Positions 50,645 to 59,176 of a DNA stretch of 64,000 nt are shown here, one piece after another. The position numbers and the translations under genes are program-made. Source of the stretch: Micromonospora costi (GTDB lineage Bacteria > Actinomycetota > Actinomycetes > Mycobacteriales > Micromonosporaceae). The first letter of the stretch is position 1; every line of letters starts with the position of its first letter. The stretch covers positions 30,326 to 94,325 of the forward strand of contig NZ_RBAN01000012.1 in the NCBI RefSeq assembly GCF_003626655.1, read 5' to 3'. The notes under the pieces are model-generated. The model saw nothing but the letters and a program-made list of their open reading frames with translations, was not told where the DNA came from and did not search any database.

Positions 50645-51658
50645 GTGGCGGAGATGCTGGCCGGGCGGCTGCACCTGACGGACCGGGCGCTGCGGATGGA
50701 GACGGTTCCCGTCCCCGAACCCGGGCACGGGCAGGTGCGGATCAGGGTCGAGGCGGCCGGCGTGTGCCTGTCCGACGTGCACCTGATCGACGGCACGCTC
50801 ACCCCGCTCTACCTGCCCGACGACGCGGTGACACTCGGCCACGAGGTGGCCGGCGTGGTCGACGCACCCGGCGAGGGCGTCGACGGGTGGCAGCCCGGCC
50901 AGCGGGTGCTGCTCCAGGCGGGGGAGAAGGACCGCCGCGGCACCGTGTTCACGCGCGGGGTCGACTACGACGGCGGCTGGGCCGAGTACGCGGTGGCCAG
51001 CCAGGAGACGCTGGTGCCCATCCCCGACGACCTGCCGTTCGAGCAGGCCTGCATCATCCCGGACGCGGTCTCCACGCCGTGGGCGGCCGTCACCGACACC
51101 GGCCGGACCCGACCGGGGGAGGCCGTGGCCGTCTGGGGCGTGGGTGGTCTCGGTGCGCACGCCGTGCAGCTGCTGCGGCTGGTCGGGGCGGCGCCGGTCA
51201 TCGCGCTGGACCCGCTGCCGGCCGCCCGGGACCGGGCACTCACCCTCGGCGCCGACCTGGCGCTCGACCCCGGCGACGTCGCCCTGCGGGACACCGTGCT
51301 CGCGGTCACCGGCGGGCGCGGCCTCGACGTGGCGTTCGACTTCGCCGGCGTCACGCCGGTGCGCGAGCAGGCGCTGACCCTGCTGGGCCGGCGCGGGCGG
51401 CTGGTGCTCGCCGGCATCGCCAACAAGCCGGTGACCATCGCCTCGGACAGCCCGTTCACCTACCTCCAGCAGGCGGTGCTGGGGCACTACGGCTCGGAGG
51501 CGGAGCACGTGGTGCAGCTGGTGTCGCTGGCCGCGCAGGGACGGCTGGACCTGGCGGCATCGGTGAGCGACGTGCTGCCGCTCGCCGAGGCGCCGGAGGC
51601 GGTCCGGCGGGTGCAGAGCAAGCAGGGCGATCCCATCCGGCTCATCCTGCGGCCCTGA
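50645..51658 (+). CDS. Zinc-binding alcohol dehydrogenase family protein
   Basis: 337 residues. MDR fold: GHGQVRIRVEAAGVCLSDVHLIDG contains the first catalytic zinc Cys (GVCLSD), LGHEVAGVVDAPGEGV the histidine and glutamate; the Rossmann site is VAVWGVGGLGAHAVQLLRLVG. The usual four structural-zinc cysteines are missing from the GEKDRRGTVFTRGVDYDG loop, so it has only the catalytic zinc site. Substrate unknown. GTG 50645 is the chosen start; Met4 is possible. Confidence 0.85.
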   Translation: MAEMLAGRLHLTDRALRMETVPVPEPGHGQVRIRVEAAGVCLSDVHLIDGTLTPLYLPDDAVTLGHEVAGVVDAPGEGVDGWQPGQRVLLQAGEKDRRGTVFTRGVDYDGGWAEYAVASQETLVPIPDDLPFEQACIIPDAVSTPWAAVTDTGRTRPGEAVAVWGVGGLGAHAVQLLRLVGAAPVIALDPLPAARDRALTLGADLALDPGDVALRDTVLAVTGGRGLDVAFDFAGVTPVREQALTLLGRRGRLVLAGIANKPVTIASDSPFTYLQQAVLGHYGSEAEHVVQLVSLAAQGRLDLAASVSDVLPLAEAPEAVRRVQSKQGDPIRLILRP

Positions 51659-51757
51659 CCGACCCGCGCGGACGGGCGACGGACCGACACGGAGGGTCCA
51701 CGAAGGATCGACGCAGCGCATATCCTGTCCGCCGACCGATCCACCGGAAGGGACGTC

Positions 51758-53146
51758 ATGCCGTCGCGGCAGGACCAGTTGCACTCGTACCAGTTCGCGG
51801 TCCAGCGGGCGGTCGCCGCGCTGGTCATGCGGGAGACCGACCCGGCGCAGTCCCCGTTGCGGCGGCTCGCCGGGGCCGCGCTGGCGAGCGTCCTGGTGGC
51901 GGCGATCGGCCTCGGCGGCTTCGCGCTCTACGGCCTCTTCGCCAGCGGCGGCAGCGGCTGGCGGGACGCGGGCGCGGTGATCGTCGAGAAGGAGTCGGGC
52001 GCCCGGTACGTCTACCGCGAGCAGAAACTGCACCCGGTGCTCAACTACGCCTCGGCGCTGCTCATCGTCGGCGCCGAGCAGGCGCGGACGGTGCTGGTCT
52101 CCCGCCGGTCCATCGAGGGTGTGCCGCGCGGGCTGCCGTTGGGCATCGCCGACGCTCCGGACTCGCTGCCCGCGCCGGCCCGGCTCACGACCGCGCCGTG
52201 GACCGTCTGCTCGGTCGCGTCCGGCGACGCCGGCCGTTCCGGCCCCCGCTCGGCGGTGCTCGTGGGCGCGAGCGGTGGTGGTGGCCGGCCGCTCGGCGAC
52301 GAGGGGCTGCTGCTGCGCCACCCCGACGGCGGCCTGCACCTGGTGTGGCACCAGCGCCGCCACCTCGTCCGCGACCCCACCCGGGTGCTGGCCGCCCTGG
52401 CCACCACCCGCGCCCGGGCCGTGCCGGCCGCGCCGGCGCTGCTCAACACCCTGCCGGCCGGCGCCGATCTGGCGCCGCTGGCCCTGCCGGGCCTCGGCGA
52501 GCGGTCGCCCCGGGTACCGGGCGCCGAGATCGGCGACGTCTACCTGGTGCGCAACTCCGGCGGCGGGCGGCAGTACGCGGTGGCCGTGCGCGACGGCCTG
52601 GCCGGGATCACCGAGTTGCAGGCCGGACTGCTGCTGGCGCGTACCGGTCAGGGCGAGCCCGAGCCGATCTCCCTGGGCCGGTTCGCCGCGCTGCCCGCCG
52701 CGCCCGACCTGGCCCCGTCCGGGCCGGCCGCGCCGCCCCCGGCACCGCCGCGTCTCGCGGCCGTCGACGGTGCGGCGGTGTGCGCGGCGGTGGCCGACGA
52801 CACCGGCGTGGCGGAGGTCCGCACCGGTGTGCGCCTGCCGGACCTGGCGGCGGCGCCCGGAGGCGCGGGCCGGGCCGGCGGCGGGGTGCGCGCCGACCAT
52901 GTGCTCGTGGAGCCGGGCCGGGGAGCCGTTGTGGAGGCGGTTGCCGCACCCGGCGCCTCCGGGGGAGCGGTCTCCGTGATCACCGACCTGGGCCGCCGGC
53001 ACGTGGTGGCCGGCCCGGACGTGCTCGGCACCCTCGGGTACCGGAACGTGCGGCCGGCGCGGCTGCCGGCCGGCGTGGTCAGCCTCGTGCCCGCCGGCGT
53101 CACCCTCGACCCGGCGGCGGCGCGGGCCGTGGCCGTACCGGGCTGA
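51758..53146 (+). CDS. eccB: Type VII secretion protein EccB
   Basis: 462 residues, one membrane anchor near residues 37-60 (GAALASVLVAAIGLGGFALYGLF). The N terminus SRQDQLHSYQFAVQRAVAALVMRETDP is the EccB hallmark; the long extracytoplasmic region contains the typical YREQKLHPVLNYASALLI and SRRSIEGVPRGLPLGIADAPDSLP. In ESX systems EccB is part of the membrane core complex. No eccC, eccD, mycP or WXG100 gene occurs in this window, so it is an isolated copy or the edge of a dispersed system. ATG follows GGAAGGGACG. Confidence 0.92.
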   Translation: MPSRQDQLHSYQFAVQRAVAALVMRETDPAQSPLRRLAGAALASVLVAAIGLGGFALYGLFASGGSGWRDAGAVIVEKESGARYVYREQKLHPVLNYASALLIVGAEQARTVLVSRRSIEGVPRGLPLGIADAPDSLPAPARLTTAPWTVCSVASGDAGRSGPRSAVLVGASGGGGRPLGDEGLLLRHPDGGLHLVWHQRRHLVRDPTRVLAALATTRARAVPAAPALLNTLPAGADLAPLALPGLGERSPRVPGAEIGDVYLVRNSGGGRQYAVAVRDGLAGITELQAGLLLARTGQGEPEPISLGRFAALPAAPDLAPSGPAAPPPAPPRLAAVDGAAVCAAVADDTGVAEVRTGVRLPDLAAAPGGAGRAGGGVRADHVLVEPGRGAVVEAVAAPGASGGAVSVITDLGRRHVVAGPDVLGTLGYRNVRPARLPAGVVSLVPAGVTLDPAAARAVAVPG

Positions 53147-53161
53147 CCCCTGCCCCCCGGC

Positions 53162-53800
53162 TCAGGGCAGCCGCGCCACCGTGACGAACTCGTTGTAGGT
53201 GAAGATCCTGCCGGCGGCACGCGGGAGCGGGAACGAGTACTGCCGCACCACGGTCAGGCCGAGGTCCCGGCAGGTTTCGGCCGCCTCGGGAAAGCCCACG
53301 AAACGGACGTGCGAGGCGTCGCTGCGGTAGCCGCGCTCCTGGGGCGTGATGAACACCGCGGTGCCGCCGGACCGGACGAACGGCAGGTACGAGCGGATCA
53401 CGTCGGTGGCGCTGTCGGCCGGCAGGTGTTCGAGCAGGTGCGCGGCGAGCAGCGAGTCGAACGCGTCGGGGCGGGCGTGCGCGGAGCGGAAGAACTCCTC
53501 GTCCGTGTACGCCTCGAACCCGGCGGCGCGGGTGTGCGCCACCGAGGTGGGGTTGTGGTCCACGCCCACGGCGTTGCCGCCGAGGTTCGCGAGGTTGCGG
53601 CCCAGGCCCGAACCGACGTCGAGCGTGTGGCCGAGGCGCAGCCGGCGCAGGTTCCACCGGTAGGGCGCCTGGACGTCGAGGAGGCGCTTCCAGCGGGCGC
53701 CGCCGAGCCGTTGCAGCCGGCGGGTGTACGCCTCGCCCGCGGTCTCCGTCGGGTCGTTGTGGTCCGCCTGCCTCACTGTCCCCGGCTCCTTCGCGCGCAC
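53162..53800 (-). CDS. Class I SAM-dependent methyltransferase
   Basis: 212 residues. Motif I is HTLDVGSGLGRNLANLGGNAVGVDHNP, followed by the acidic FDSLLAAHLLEHL (post-II) and GGTAVFITPQERGYRSDASHVRFV. Likely small-molecule methyltransferase; substrate unknown. The stop is 15 bp from the eccB stop on the other strand, so the two converge. A GTG inside the first codons (VRQADHND) is an alternative start. Confidence 0.85.
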   Translation of the reverse strand: MRAKEPGTVRQADHNDPTETAGEAYTRRLQRLGGARWKRLLDVQAPYRWNLRRLRLGHTLDVGSGLGRNLANLGGNAVGVDHNPTSVAHTRAAGFEAYTDEEFFRSAHARPDAFDSLLAAHLLEHLPADSATDVIRSYLPFVRSGGTAVFITPQERGYRSDASHVRFVGFPEAAETCRDLGLTVVRQYSFPLPRAAGRIFTYNEFVTVARLP

Positions 53801-53948
53801 GGACCGGCGCGAGCGGCGCGCACCGCGTCGAGCGCCGGACCCGGGCAGCCTTATCCGCCGCTACCCTCCGAAAACGGGCCCGCCTCGATGCTACGGGCCG
53901 GGCCCGTGGTCGGCATCTTTTACGGGCGCATGTCGCGTGCCGCGACAG

Positions 53949-53985
53949 CGGGGTGGGCGGAGCGTCACCGGCCCCGCCCACCCCG
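53949..53985 (-). terminator. Terminator of the second ABC transporter operon
   Basis: A 12-bp stem CGGGGTGGGCGG / CCGCCCACCCCG with a 13-nt loop, five bases after the permease stop on the minus strand. Confidence 0.7.
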
Positions 53986-53989
53986 CCGG

Positions 53990-54856
53990 TCAACCCTTCT
54001 CGGCACCGCTGGTCAGGCCCTCGGTGAGCAGTCGTTCGCCGGCGAAGAACAGGGCCACGATCGGCAACGTGAGGATCACCGAGCCGGCCATCAGCACCGT
54101 CTTGGGCACCTCCACGCCGTCGGCGAGTTGCGCCAACCCCAGCGACACGGTCCACCGGTGCGGCTTGTCGACCAGGAACAGCAGGGCGAAGAGGAACTCG
54201 TTCCACGCGATCATGAAGTCGTAGAGGGCGACCGCCATGATCGACGGGGCGGCGAGCGGCAGGCTGATCCGGCGGATGACGCCGAGCTGCCCGGCGCCGT
54301 CGATCGCGGCGGACTCCTCCAGGCTCAGCGGGATGGTCTCGAAGTAGTTCTTCAGCATGTAGACGGAGACCGGCAGGGTCTGGGAGATGTAGACCAGCAC
54401 CAGGCCGACGAGGGAGCCGCGCAGCCCGGCCCGTGTGAAGACCACGAACAGCGGGATCGCGATCACGATGGACGGGAAGAGGTAGACCGCCAGGAACAGG
54501 AAGTCCACCTGCCGGCGGCCGAAGAAGCGCAGCCGGGCCACCGCGTACGCGCCGGGGATGGCCACGACCAGGGTGAGCAGCGTCGCGGCGAGGGCGACCA
54601 GGCCGCTGTTGCGGATGAACGTGAGGAAACCCTGGCCGCCGTCGTCGGTGGCCTTGAGCACCTCGGCGTACGTGGCGACGGTCAACTCGCCGAGGCCGAC
54701 CACCAGCGCGCCCGGGTCGAGCAGCAGCCGCTCGATGGGGCGTACCGAGAGCAGCAGCATGTAGTAGAACGGGAAGACGGTGACCAGCAGGAACGCCGCG
54801 ATCAGCACCCGGCGCAGCCAGCGCAGGCCCACCGTCTCGATCCGGTCGCGGTCCAT
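53990..54856 (-). CDS. ABC sugar transporter permease, MalG type
   Basis: 288 residues, six membrane segments (RWLRRVLIAAFLLVTVFPFYYMLLLSVRPI first). EAA loop SLEESAAIDGAGQLGVIRRISLPLAAPSI near 190-215 and the C-terminal GLTSGAEKG. ATG at 54856 shares a base with the stop of the upstream permease (TGATG). Together with the neighbouring permease and lipoprotein it imports an oligosaccharide or glycoside; no ATPase gene is present here. Confidence 0.93.
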   Translation of the reverse strand: MDRDRIETVGLRWLRRVLIAAFLLVTVFPFYYMLLLSVRPIERLLLDPGALVVGLGELTVATYAEVLKATDDGGQGFLTFIRNSGLVALAATLLTLVVAIPGAYAVARLRFFGRRQVDFLFLAVYLFPSIVIAIPLFVVFTRAGLRGSLVGLVLVYISQTLPVSVYMLKNYFETIPLSLEESAAIDGAGQLGVIRRISLPLAAPSIMAVALYDFMIAWNEFLFALLFLVDKPHRWTVSLGLAQLADGVEVPKTVLMAGSVILTLPIVALFFAGERLLTEGLTSGAEKG

Positions 54857-55812
54857 CAGTCCACCCTCCGGGCGAAGAAGCGCAGGTAGATCAGGACGAA
54901 CACGATGAGGACGACGGCCAGCACGACCGCCTGGGCCGCGGCGGCGCCGATGTCGGTGCGCGCCGTGAGGAACTCGTAGACGCGGACGCTGACCACCTCG
55001 GTGCCGGCGGCGCCCCCGGTGAGCAGGTAGACGTCGTCGAACTTGTTGAAGGTCATGATGAACCGCAGCACGCCGAGCAGCGCGATCACCGGCATGAGCT
55101 GCGGCAGCAGGATGTGCCGGAACCGTTGCGTGGGCGTCGCGCCGTCGACCCGCGCGGCCTCCTCCAAGTCGCCGGGCACCGCCTGGAGGCGCGCGAGCAG
55201 GAACAGGAACGCGAACGGGAAGTAGCGCCACGACTCGAAGGCGATCACCGTGGCGAGCGCCGTGGAGTCCTGCGAGAGGAACGGGACGGGCGCGTCCCAG
55301 CCGAGCAGGCGCTGCCCCCAGTGGTTGACGATGCCCAGCTGCGGGTCGAGCATCACCTGCCAGACGAAGGTCATGGCGACCACCGGCGCCACGTACGGCA
55401 GCAGCATCGACGCCCGGACCAGGGTGCGGCCCCGGAACGGCGCGCGGACGACCAGCGCCGCCACCAGGCCGACGACGATCGAGCCCGCGGTGCTGCCGAC
55501 GCTGTAGATGAGGGTGGTGACCAGCGAGTCGGCGAAGCCGGGGGTGTGCAGGACCCGGTCGAGGTTGTCCAGCGTGAACTCGCCGAAGAGGCCGGTGCGG
55601 CGCAGCGTGGCGAGCCGGACCCGCTGGAAGGCCAGCACCACCGTCCAGACGATGGGGATGCCGATCACCGCGAGCACGACGAGCAGCGTCGGCGCGACCA
55701 GCGCGAGCCCGGCCCGGGACTCGCGACGGCGCAGGGTCAGCGGTCGGCGCCGCGGGGGCACCGGCCGCTCCCGGTGGGGGGAGCGGCCGGTGCCCGGCGC
55801 GGTGGTGGTCAA
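54856..55812 (-). CDS. ABC sugar transporter permease, MalF type (TTG start)
   Basis: 318 residues. The start is placed at TTG 55812, overlapping the TGA of the binding-protein gene as TTGA; this gives the short basic N terminus and first helix (ESRAGLALVAPTLLVVLAVIGIPIVWTVVLAF) expected. Six segments, EAA loop LEEAARVDGATPTQRFRHILLPQLMPV (about 210-235). A longer upstream frame is antisense-like shadow of the binding protein gene and was rejected. Confidence 0.9.
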   Translation of the reverse strand: MTTTAPGTGRSPHRERPVPPRRRPLTLRRRESRAGLALVAPTLLVVLAVIGIPIVWTVVLAFQRVRLATLRRTGLFGEFTLDNLDRVLHTPGFADSLVTTLIYSVGSTAGSIVVGLVAALVVRAPFRGRTLVRASMLLPYVAPVVAMTFVWQVMLDPQLGIVNHWGQRLLGWDAPVPFLSQDSTALATVIAFESWRYFPFAFLFLLARLQAVPGDLEEAARVDGATPTQRFRHILLPQLMPVIALLGVLRFIMTFNKFDDVYLLTGGAAGTEVVSVRVYEFLTARTDIGAAAAQAVVLAVVLIVFVLIYLRFFARRVD

Positions 55813-57203
55813 TTGACGCCCGCCTTGATCGCCTCGACGTCCTTCTTCGCCCGGCCGGCTGCCGCCGCGGCGTCGGACTTCCCGGCGATCACGTCGTTCA
55901 GCGCCTTGGGCACGGGCAGCTCGCCGAGGATCGCGCCGACCAGCTTGCCCTGCCCCTGGGTCAGGCCCCACCGCTGGAACGTGTCCGGGCTGGTCCGCAG
56001 GCCGTCGAGGACCTGCTCGCCGTACACCTCGGCGAGCGGCTTCTTGGCGTCCACGCCGGCCTGGCTGGTGTTCCAGGCGGTGAGGAACTTCTCCGGATCG
56101 TCGGGGGTGCCCTTGCGGACCGGGAACCGGCCCTCGGGGGACATGCCGAACCAGCGCGGATAGGCGTCGCCGAGCAGGTACTCGACGAAGCTCTTCGCCG
56201 GGTCGGCGGCGGCGCCGTCCAGCACGGCCCACGAGCTGATCTCGCCGTACTGGGCGGGCGTGGTCCCGTTCGGACCCTTGATCGCGGTGACGAACCCGCT
56301 GTTCTTCGCGAGGAAGGCGGGGTCGGCCGCGCACTGCGGGCAGGTCGGCTTCGCGTCGTTCCGCAATCCGGCCAGCTCGTCGAGGATGAACGGCGACCAG
56401 ATCAGCATGGCGGCCTTGCCGGCGAAGTAGGTGGCCCGGGTCGTGTCCACGTCCTGCGCGCCCCGCACCGACGCCGTACGCATCAGCTCGCCGTAGAACC
56501 GGAACGCCTCGACGCACTCGGGCGAATCGAGCGTCACGGCGCCGGAGCCGTCGGTGAGCTGGCAGTTGTTGGCCAGCGCGAGGTGTTCGAAGGTCTGCTG
56601 GGTGAAGACGTCGCCGGGCGCGGTGGCCGCGGTGATACCGACGACACCGCCGGTGTGGAGCCGGGCCGCGGCGGTGGCGATGCGCTCGTAGGTGTCGGGC
56701 GCCGGGAGGCCGGCGGCGTCGAAGAGGTCCTTGCGGTAGACGAGCAGCTGACCCCAGCCGTCGCTGGGGACGGCGAGCTGCCGGCCGGAGTCGGCGGTCA
56801 GCTCCAGGGCGCGGGCGGAGAAGGTCTGCCGGCCGAGCCGTTCCACGATCTCGCCGTTGGCGTCGGGGTGCAGCAGCTCGTTGCCGGCGAGGGTGCGGAC
56901 GCCGGCCAGGGAGACGGAGCCGACCACGTCGGGTAGCTCCCCGGCGGCGGCGCTGGACGCGATGAGGGACGGGAACTGGTCCTCGTTGACGGTGACCAGC
57001 TCGACCTGGATGCCGGTCTTCGCGGTGAAGTCGCTGACGATCGCCTTGGTGGCGGTCACCCGGTCGGCGACGTCCTCCAGGCTCCACACGGTGATCTTCT
57101 TGTCGTTGCTTCCGGACTCGTCGTCGCCGCAGGCCAGCAGGGTCGACCCGGCGAGTGCCAGGATCAGGGTGGCCGCGAGGGTCCGCATCGGAGTGAATGA
57201 CAT
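55809..57203 (-). CDS. ABC transporter extracellular binding lipoprotein
   Basis: 464 residues from ATG 57203, nine bases after GAGGAG. Signal peptide with lipobox LLAC (Cys about 25), then acidic GDDESGSNDKK and family 1 solute-binding fold: ITVWSLEDVADRVTATKAIVSDFTAKTGIQVELV, LPDVVGSVSLAGVRTLAGNELLHPD, LVYRKDLFDAAGLPAPDTYE and AAMLIWSPFILDELAG. Four cysteines (NNCQL, PECVE, CPQCAA) may form disulfides. Divergent from the catabolic genes beginning 57321. Ligand unknown; the glycosidase downstream suggests a glycoside or oligosaccharide. Confidence 0.92.
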   Translation of the reverse strand: MSFTPMRTLAATLILALAGSTLLACGDDESGSNDKKITVWSLEDVADRVTATKAIVSDFTAKTGIQVELVTVNEDQFPSLIASSAAAGELPDVVGSVSLAGVRTLAGNELLHPDANGEIVERLGRQTFSARALELTADSGRQLAVPSDGWGQLLVYRKDLFDAAGLPAPDTYERIATAAARLHTGGVVGITAATAPGDVFTQQTFEHLALANNCQLTDGSGAVTLDSPECVEAFRFYGELMRTASVRGAQDVDTTRATYFAGKAAMLIWSPFILDELAGLRNDAKPTCPQCAADPAFLAKNSGFVTAIKGPNGTTPAQYGEISSWAVLDGAAADPAKSFVEYLLGDAYPRWFGMSPEGRFPVRKGTPDDPEKFLTAWNTSQAGVDAKKPLAEVYGEQVLDGLRTSPDTFQRWGLTQGQGKLVGAILGELPVPKALNDVIAGKSDAAAAAGRAKKDVEAIKAGVN

Positions 57204-57320
57204 CGACGGCACTCCTCTCGAAGGGTACATGACGGATTCAACCTCTTCGATTGATCAATCACAAGACATATGCCCATTTTTTGTTCTACGATGGAACCCG
57301 GCGCTACCGGGATGTGACTC
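57204..57320. promoter_or_regulatory. Divergent control region of the glycoside locus
   Basis: AT-rich for this genome. Two symmetrical motifs: GATTGATCAATC (57249-57260, perfect 12-bp palindrome) and GTTC-N7-GAAC near 57283-57297. Either may be an operator; no regulator gene is linked. Confidence 0.5.
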
Positions 57321-58361
57321 ATGGTCAACTGGGTTGTCTCTCTCGCCGGGCCCCGAAGGATCAGCCTCGAGCCCTGCCCCGCAGACCCGCTCGGCCCGGG
57401 CCAGGTACGCGTCCGCACCTGCTACTCCGGCATCTCCGCCGGCACCGAGCTGACCCTCTACCGGGGCAGCAATCCCCGCCTGAGCAAGGACTGGGACGAC
57501 GCCGCCCGGATGTTCGTGCCGCGGCAGACCCCGGTGCCGTACCCGCTGGTCGGCTTCGGCTACGAGGAGGTCGGCGAGATCGTCGAGGTGGCGCCCGGCG
57601 TCACCGACCGGCATCCCGGGCAGGTCGTCTGGGGCATCTGGGGGCACCGCGCCGAGGCCGTGCTGCCCGCCGACGCCGTCCGGCCCCTGGCACCCGGGCT
57701 CGACCCGTTCGCCGCCGTCTTCGCCCGCCCCGGCGCCATCGCGCTCACCGCGGTCCTCGCCGGCGACCTGCACCTCGGCGACTGGGTCGGCGTCTTCGGC
57801 CAGGGCGTGATCGGGCTGCTCGCCACCCGGCTCGCGGTCCTCTCCGGCGCCCGCGTGGTGGCGGTGGACCGGGTCGCCGGCCGGCTCGACCACGCCGCCC
57901 GCTACGGCGCCCGGGTGACCGTCGACGCGGGCGTCGAATCGGCCGCCAGCGTGCTGCGCGGCGCCACCGGTGGCCGGGGCGCCGACGTCTGCCTCGAACT
58001 GTCCGGGGCCTACCCGGCCCTGCACGAGGCGATCCGGGCCACCACCCACGCCGGCCGCGTCGTGGCCGCCGGCTTCTACCAGGGGCAGGCCGACGGCCTC
58101 GGCCTCGGCGAGGAGTTCCACCACAACCGGATCCAGCTGGTGGCGGCCCAGATCTCCGGGCCGACCCCGGCGCCCGGCATGGCCGGCCGGTGGACCGGGG
58201 CCCGGGTCGCGCAGACCTTCATGGATCTGGTGGCCGAGGGCAGTGTGGACCCGCTGCCGCTGGTGAGTCACGTCGTCGACGCCGGCGCGGTGGCCGATGC
58301 CCTGGCGTTGCTCGACCGCGGTGACGGTGACGTCCTCCAAGTGGTGCTGAGGTTCCCATGA
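57321..58361 (+). CDS. MDR-family dehydrogenase of the glycoside locus
   Basis: 346 residues. MDR architecture: GPGQVRVRTCYSGISAGTELTLYRGSNP, PYPLVGFGYEEVGEIVEVAPGVTDRHPGQVVWG, nucleotide site VGVFGQGVIGLLATRLAVLSGARVVAVD and GGRGADVCLELSGAYPALHEAI. It lacks the classical Cys/His zinc site, with serine or glycine where the first ligand would be. It probably oxidises a sugar or polyol hydroxyl. ATG 57321 is the first gene of a tightly overlapping three-gene operon (ATGA junction with the next). Confidence 0.85.
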   Translation: MVNWVVSLAGPRRISLEPCPADPLGPGQVRVRTCYSGISAGTELTLYRGSNPRLSKDWDDAARMFVPRQTPVPYPLVGFGYEEVGEIVEVAPGVTDRHPGQVVWGIWGHRAEAVLPADAVRPLAPGLDPFAAVFARPGAIALTAVLAGDLHLGDWVGVFGQGVIGLLATRLAVLSGARVVAVDRVAGRLDHAARYGARVTVDAGVESAASVLRGATGGRGADVCLELSGAYPALHEAIRATTHAGRVVAAGFYQGQADGLGLGEEFHHNRIQLVAAQISGPTPAPGMAGRWTGARVAQTFMDLVAEGSVDPLPLVSHVVDAGAVADALALLDRGDGDVLQVVLRFP

Positions 58362-59176
58362 CCATTCCGATCGCCTGCCAGGAGCAGCTCCTGCCGGGCA
58401 CCGACCTGATCCAGAAGTACGCGCTGGCCACGGCGCTCGGCTACGACGGGATCGAGCTGCGCGGGCGCGGCGACCTGGCGTTCGCCCGCCGGCTGCCCGA
58501 GCTGCGGCGTGCCCGCGCCGCCGGCGTGGTGATGCCCACCGTCTGCGTCGAGATGGACCACTTCATCGGCGACTTCGACCCCGTACGCTCCGCCGACGCC
58601 GTCCGGAACCTGCGCTCCCAACTCTCGGTCGTCGCCGAACTGGGCGGGGTGGGCGTCATGACGCCGGCCGCGTGGGGCATGTTCTCCCGGCGGCTGCCGC
58701 CGTTCGAACCGCCCCGGCCCCCGGCGGGCGACCGGCGGGTGCTCGTCGACGCCCTCGGGGCCCTCGGCGAACACGCCCGCGCCGAGGGTGTCACGCTCTT
58801 CCTGGAACCGCTCAACCGGTACGAGGACCACATGGTCAACCGGCTCGACGAGGCCGTCGCGCTGTGCGCCGCCGTGGGGCTGCCCAACGTGCGGGTGGTC
58901 GCCGACACGTTCCACATGAACATCGAGGAGGACGACGTGCACCGGGCGCTGCGCGCCGCCGCGCCGTACCTCGGGCACGTGCAGGTCAGCGACTCCAACC
59001 GGTACCAGCCGGGTGCGGGCCACCTCGACTGGCCGGCGCTGGTGCGTACGCTGCTCGAGATCGGTTACCCGGGGTGGCTGGCCCTGGAATGCCGGCTGCG
59101 CGGCGACCCGGTCCGGGCGCTGCAGCAGGCCGCCACGGTGCTGCGGCACGCCGAGCCCCGGCGGGCGGTCGCGTGA
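58358..59176 (+). CDS. TIM-barrel sugar isomerase/epimerase (AP endonuclease-2 superfamily)
   Basis: 272 residues. LATALGYDGIELRGRGDLAF, GVGVMTPAAWGMF, GVTLFLEPLNRYEDHMVNRLDEA and VRVVADTFHMNIEEDDVHRALRAAAPYLGHVQVSDSNRYQPGAGHLDWPALV show the xylose isomerase-like barrel with its metal-binding Glu, Asp, His and terminal Glu (LALECRLRGDP). It probably isomerises or epimerises the oxidised sugar made by the preceding dehydrogenase, or an unusual keto-sugar. Overlaps both neighbours by four bases. Confidence 0.88.
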   Translation: MTIPIACQEQLLPGTDLIQKYALATALGYDGIELRGRGDLAFARRLPELRRARAAGVVMPTVCVEMDHFIGDFDPVRSADAVRNLRSQLSVVAELGGVGVMTPAAWGMFSRRLPPFEPPRPPAGDRRVLVDALGALGEHARAEGVTLFLEPLNRYEDHMVNRLDEAVALCAAVGLPNVRVVADTFHMNIEEDDVHRALRAAAPYLGHVQVSDSNRYQPGAGHLDWPALVRTLLEIGYPGWLALECRLRGDPVRALQQAATVLRHAEPRRAVA

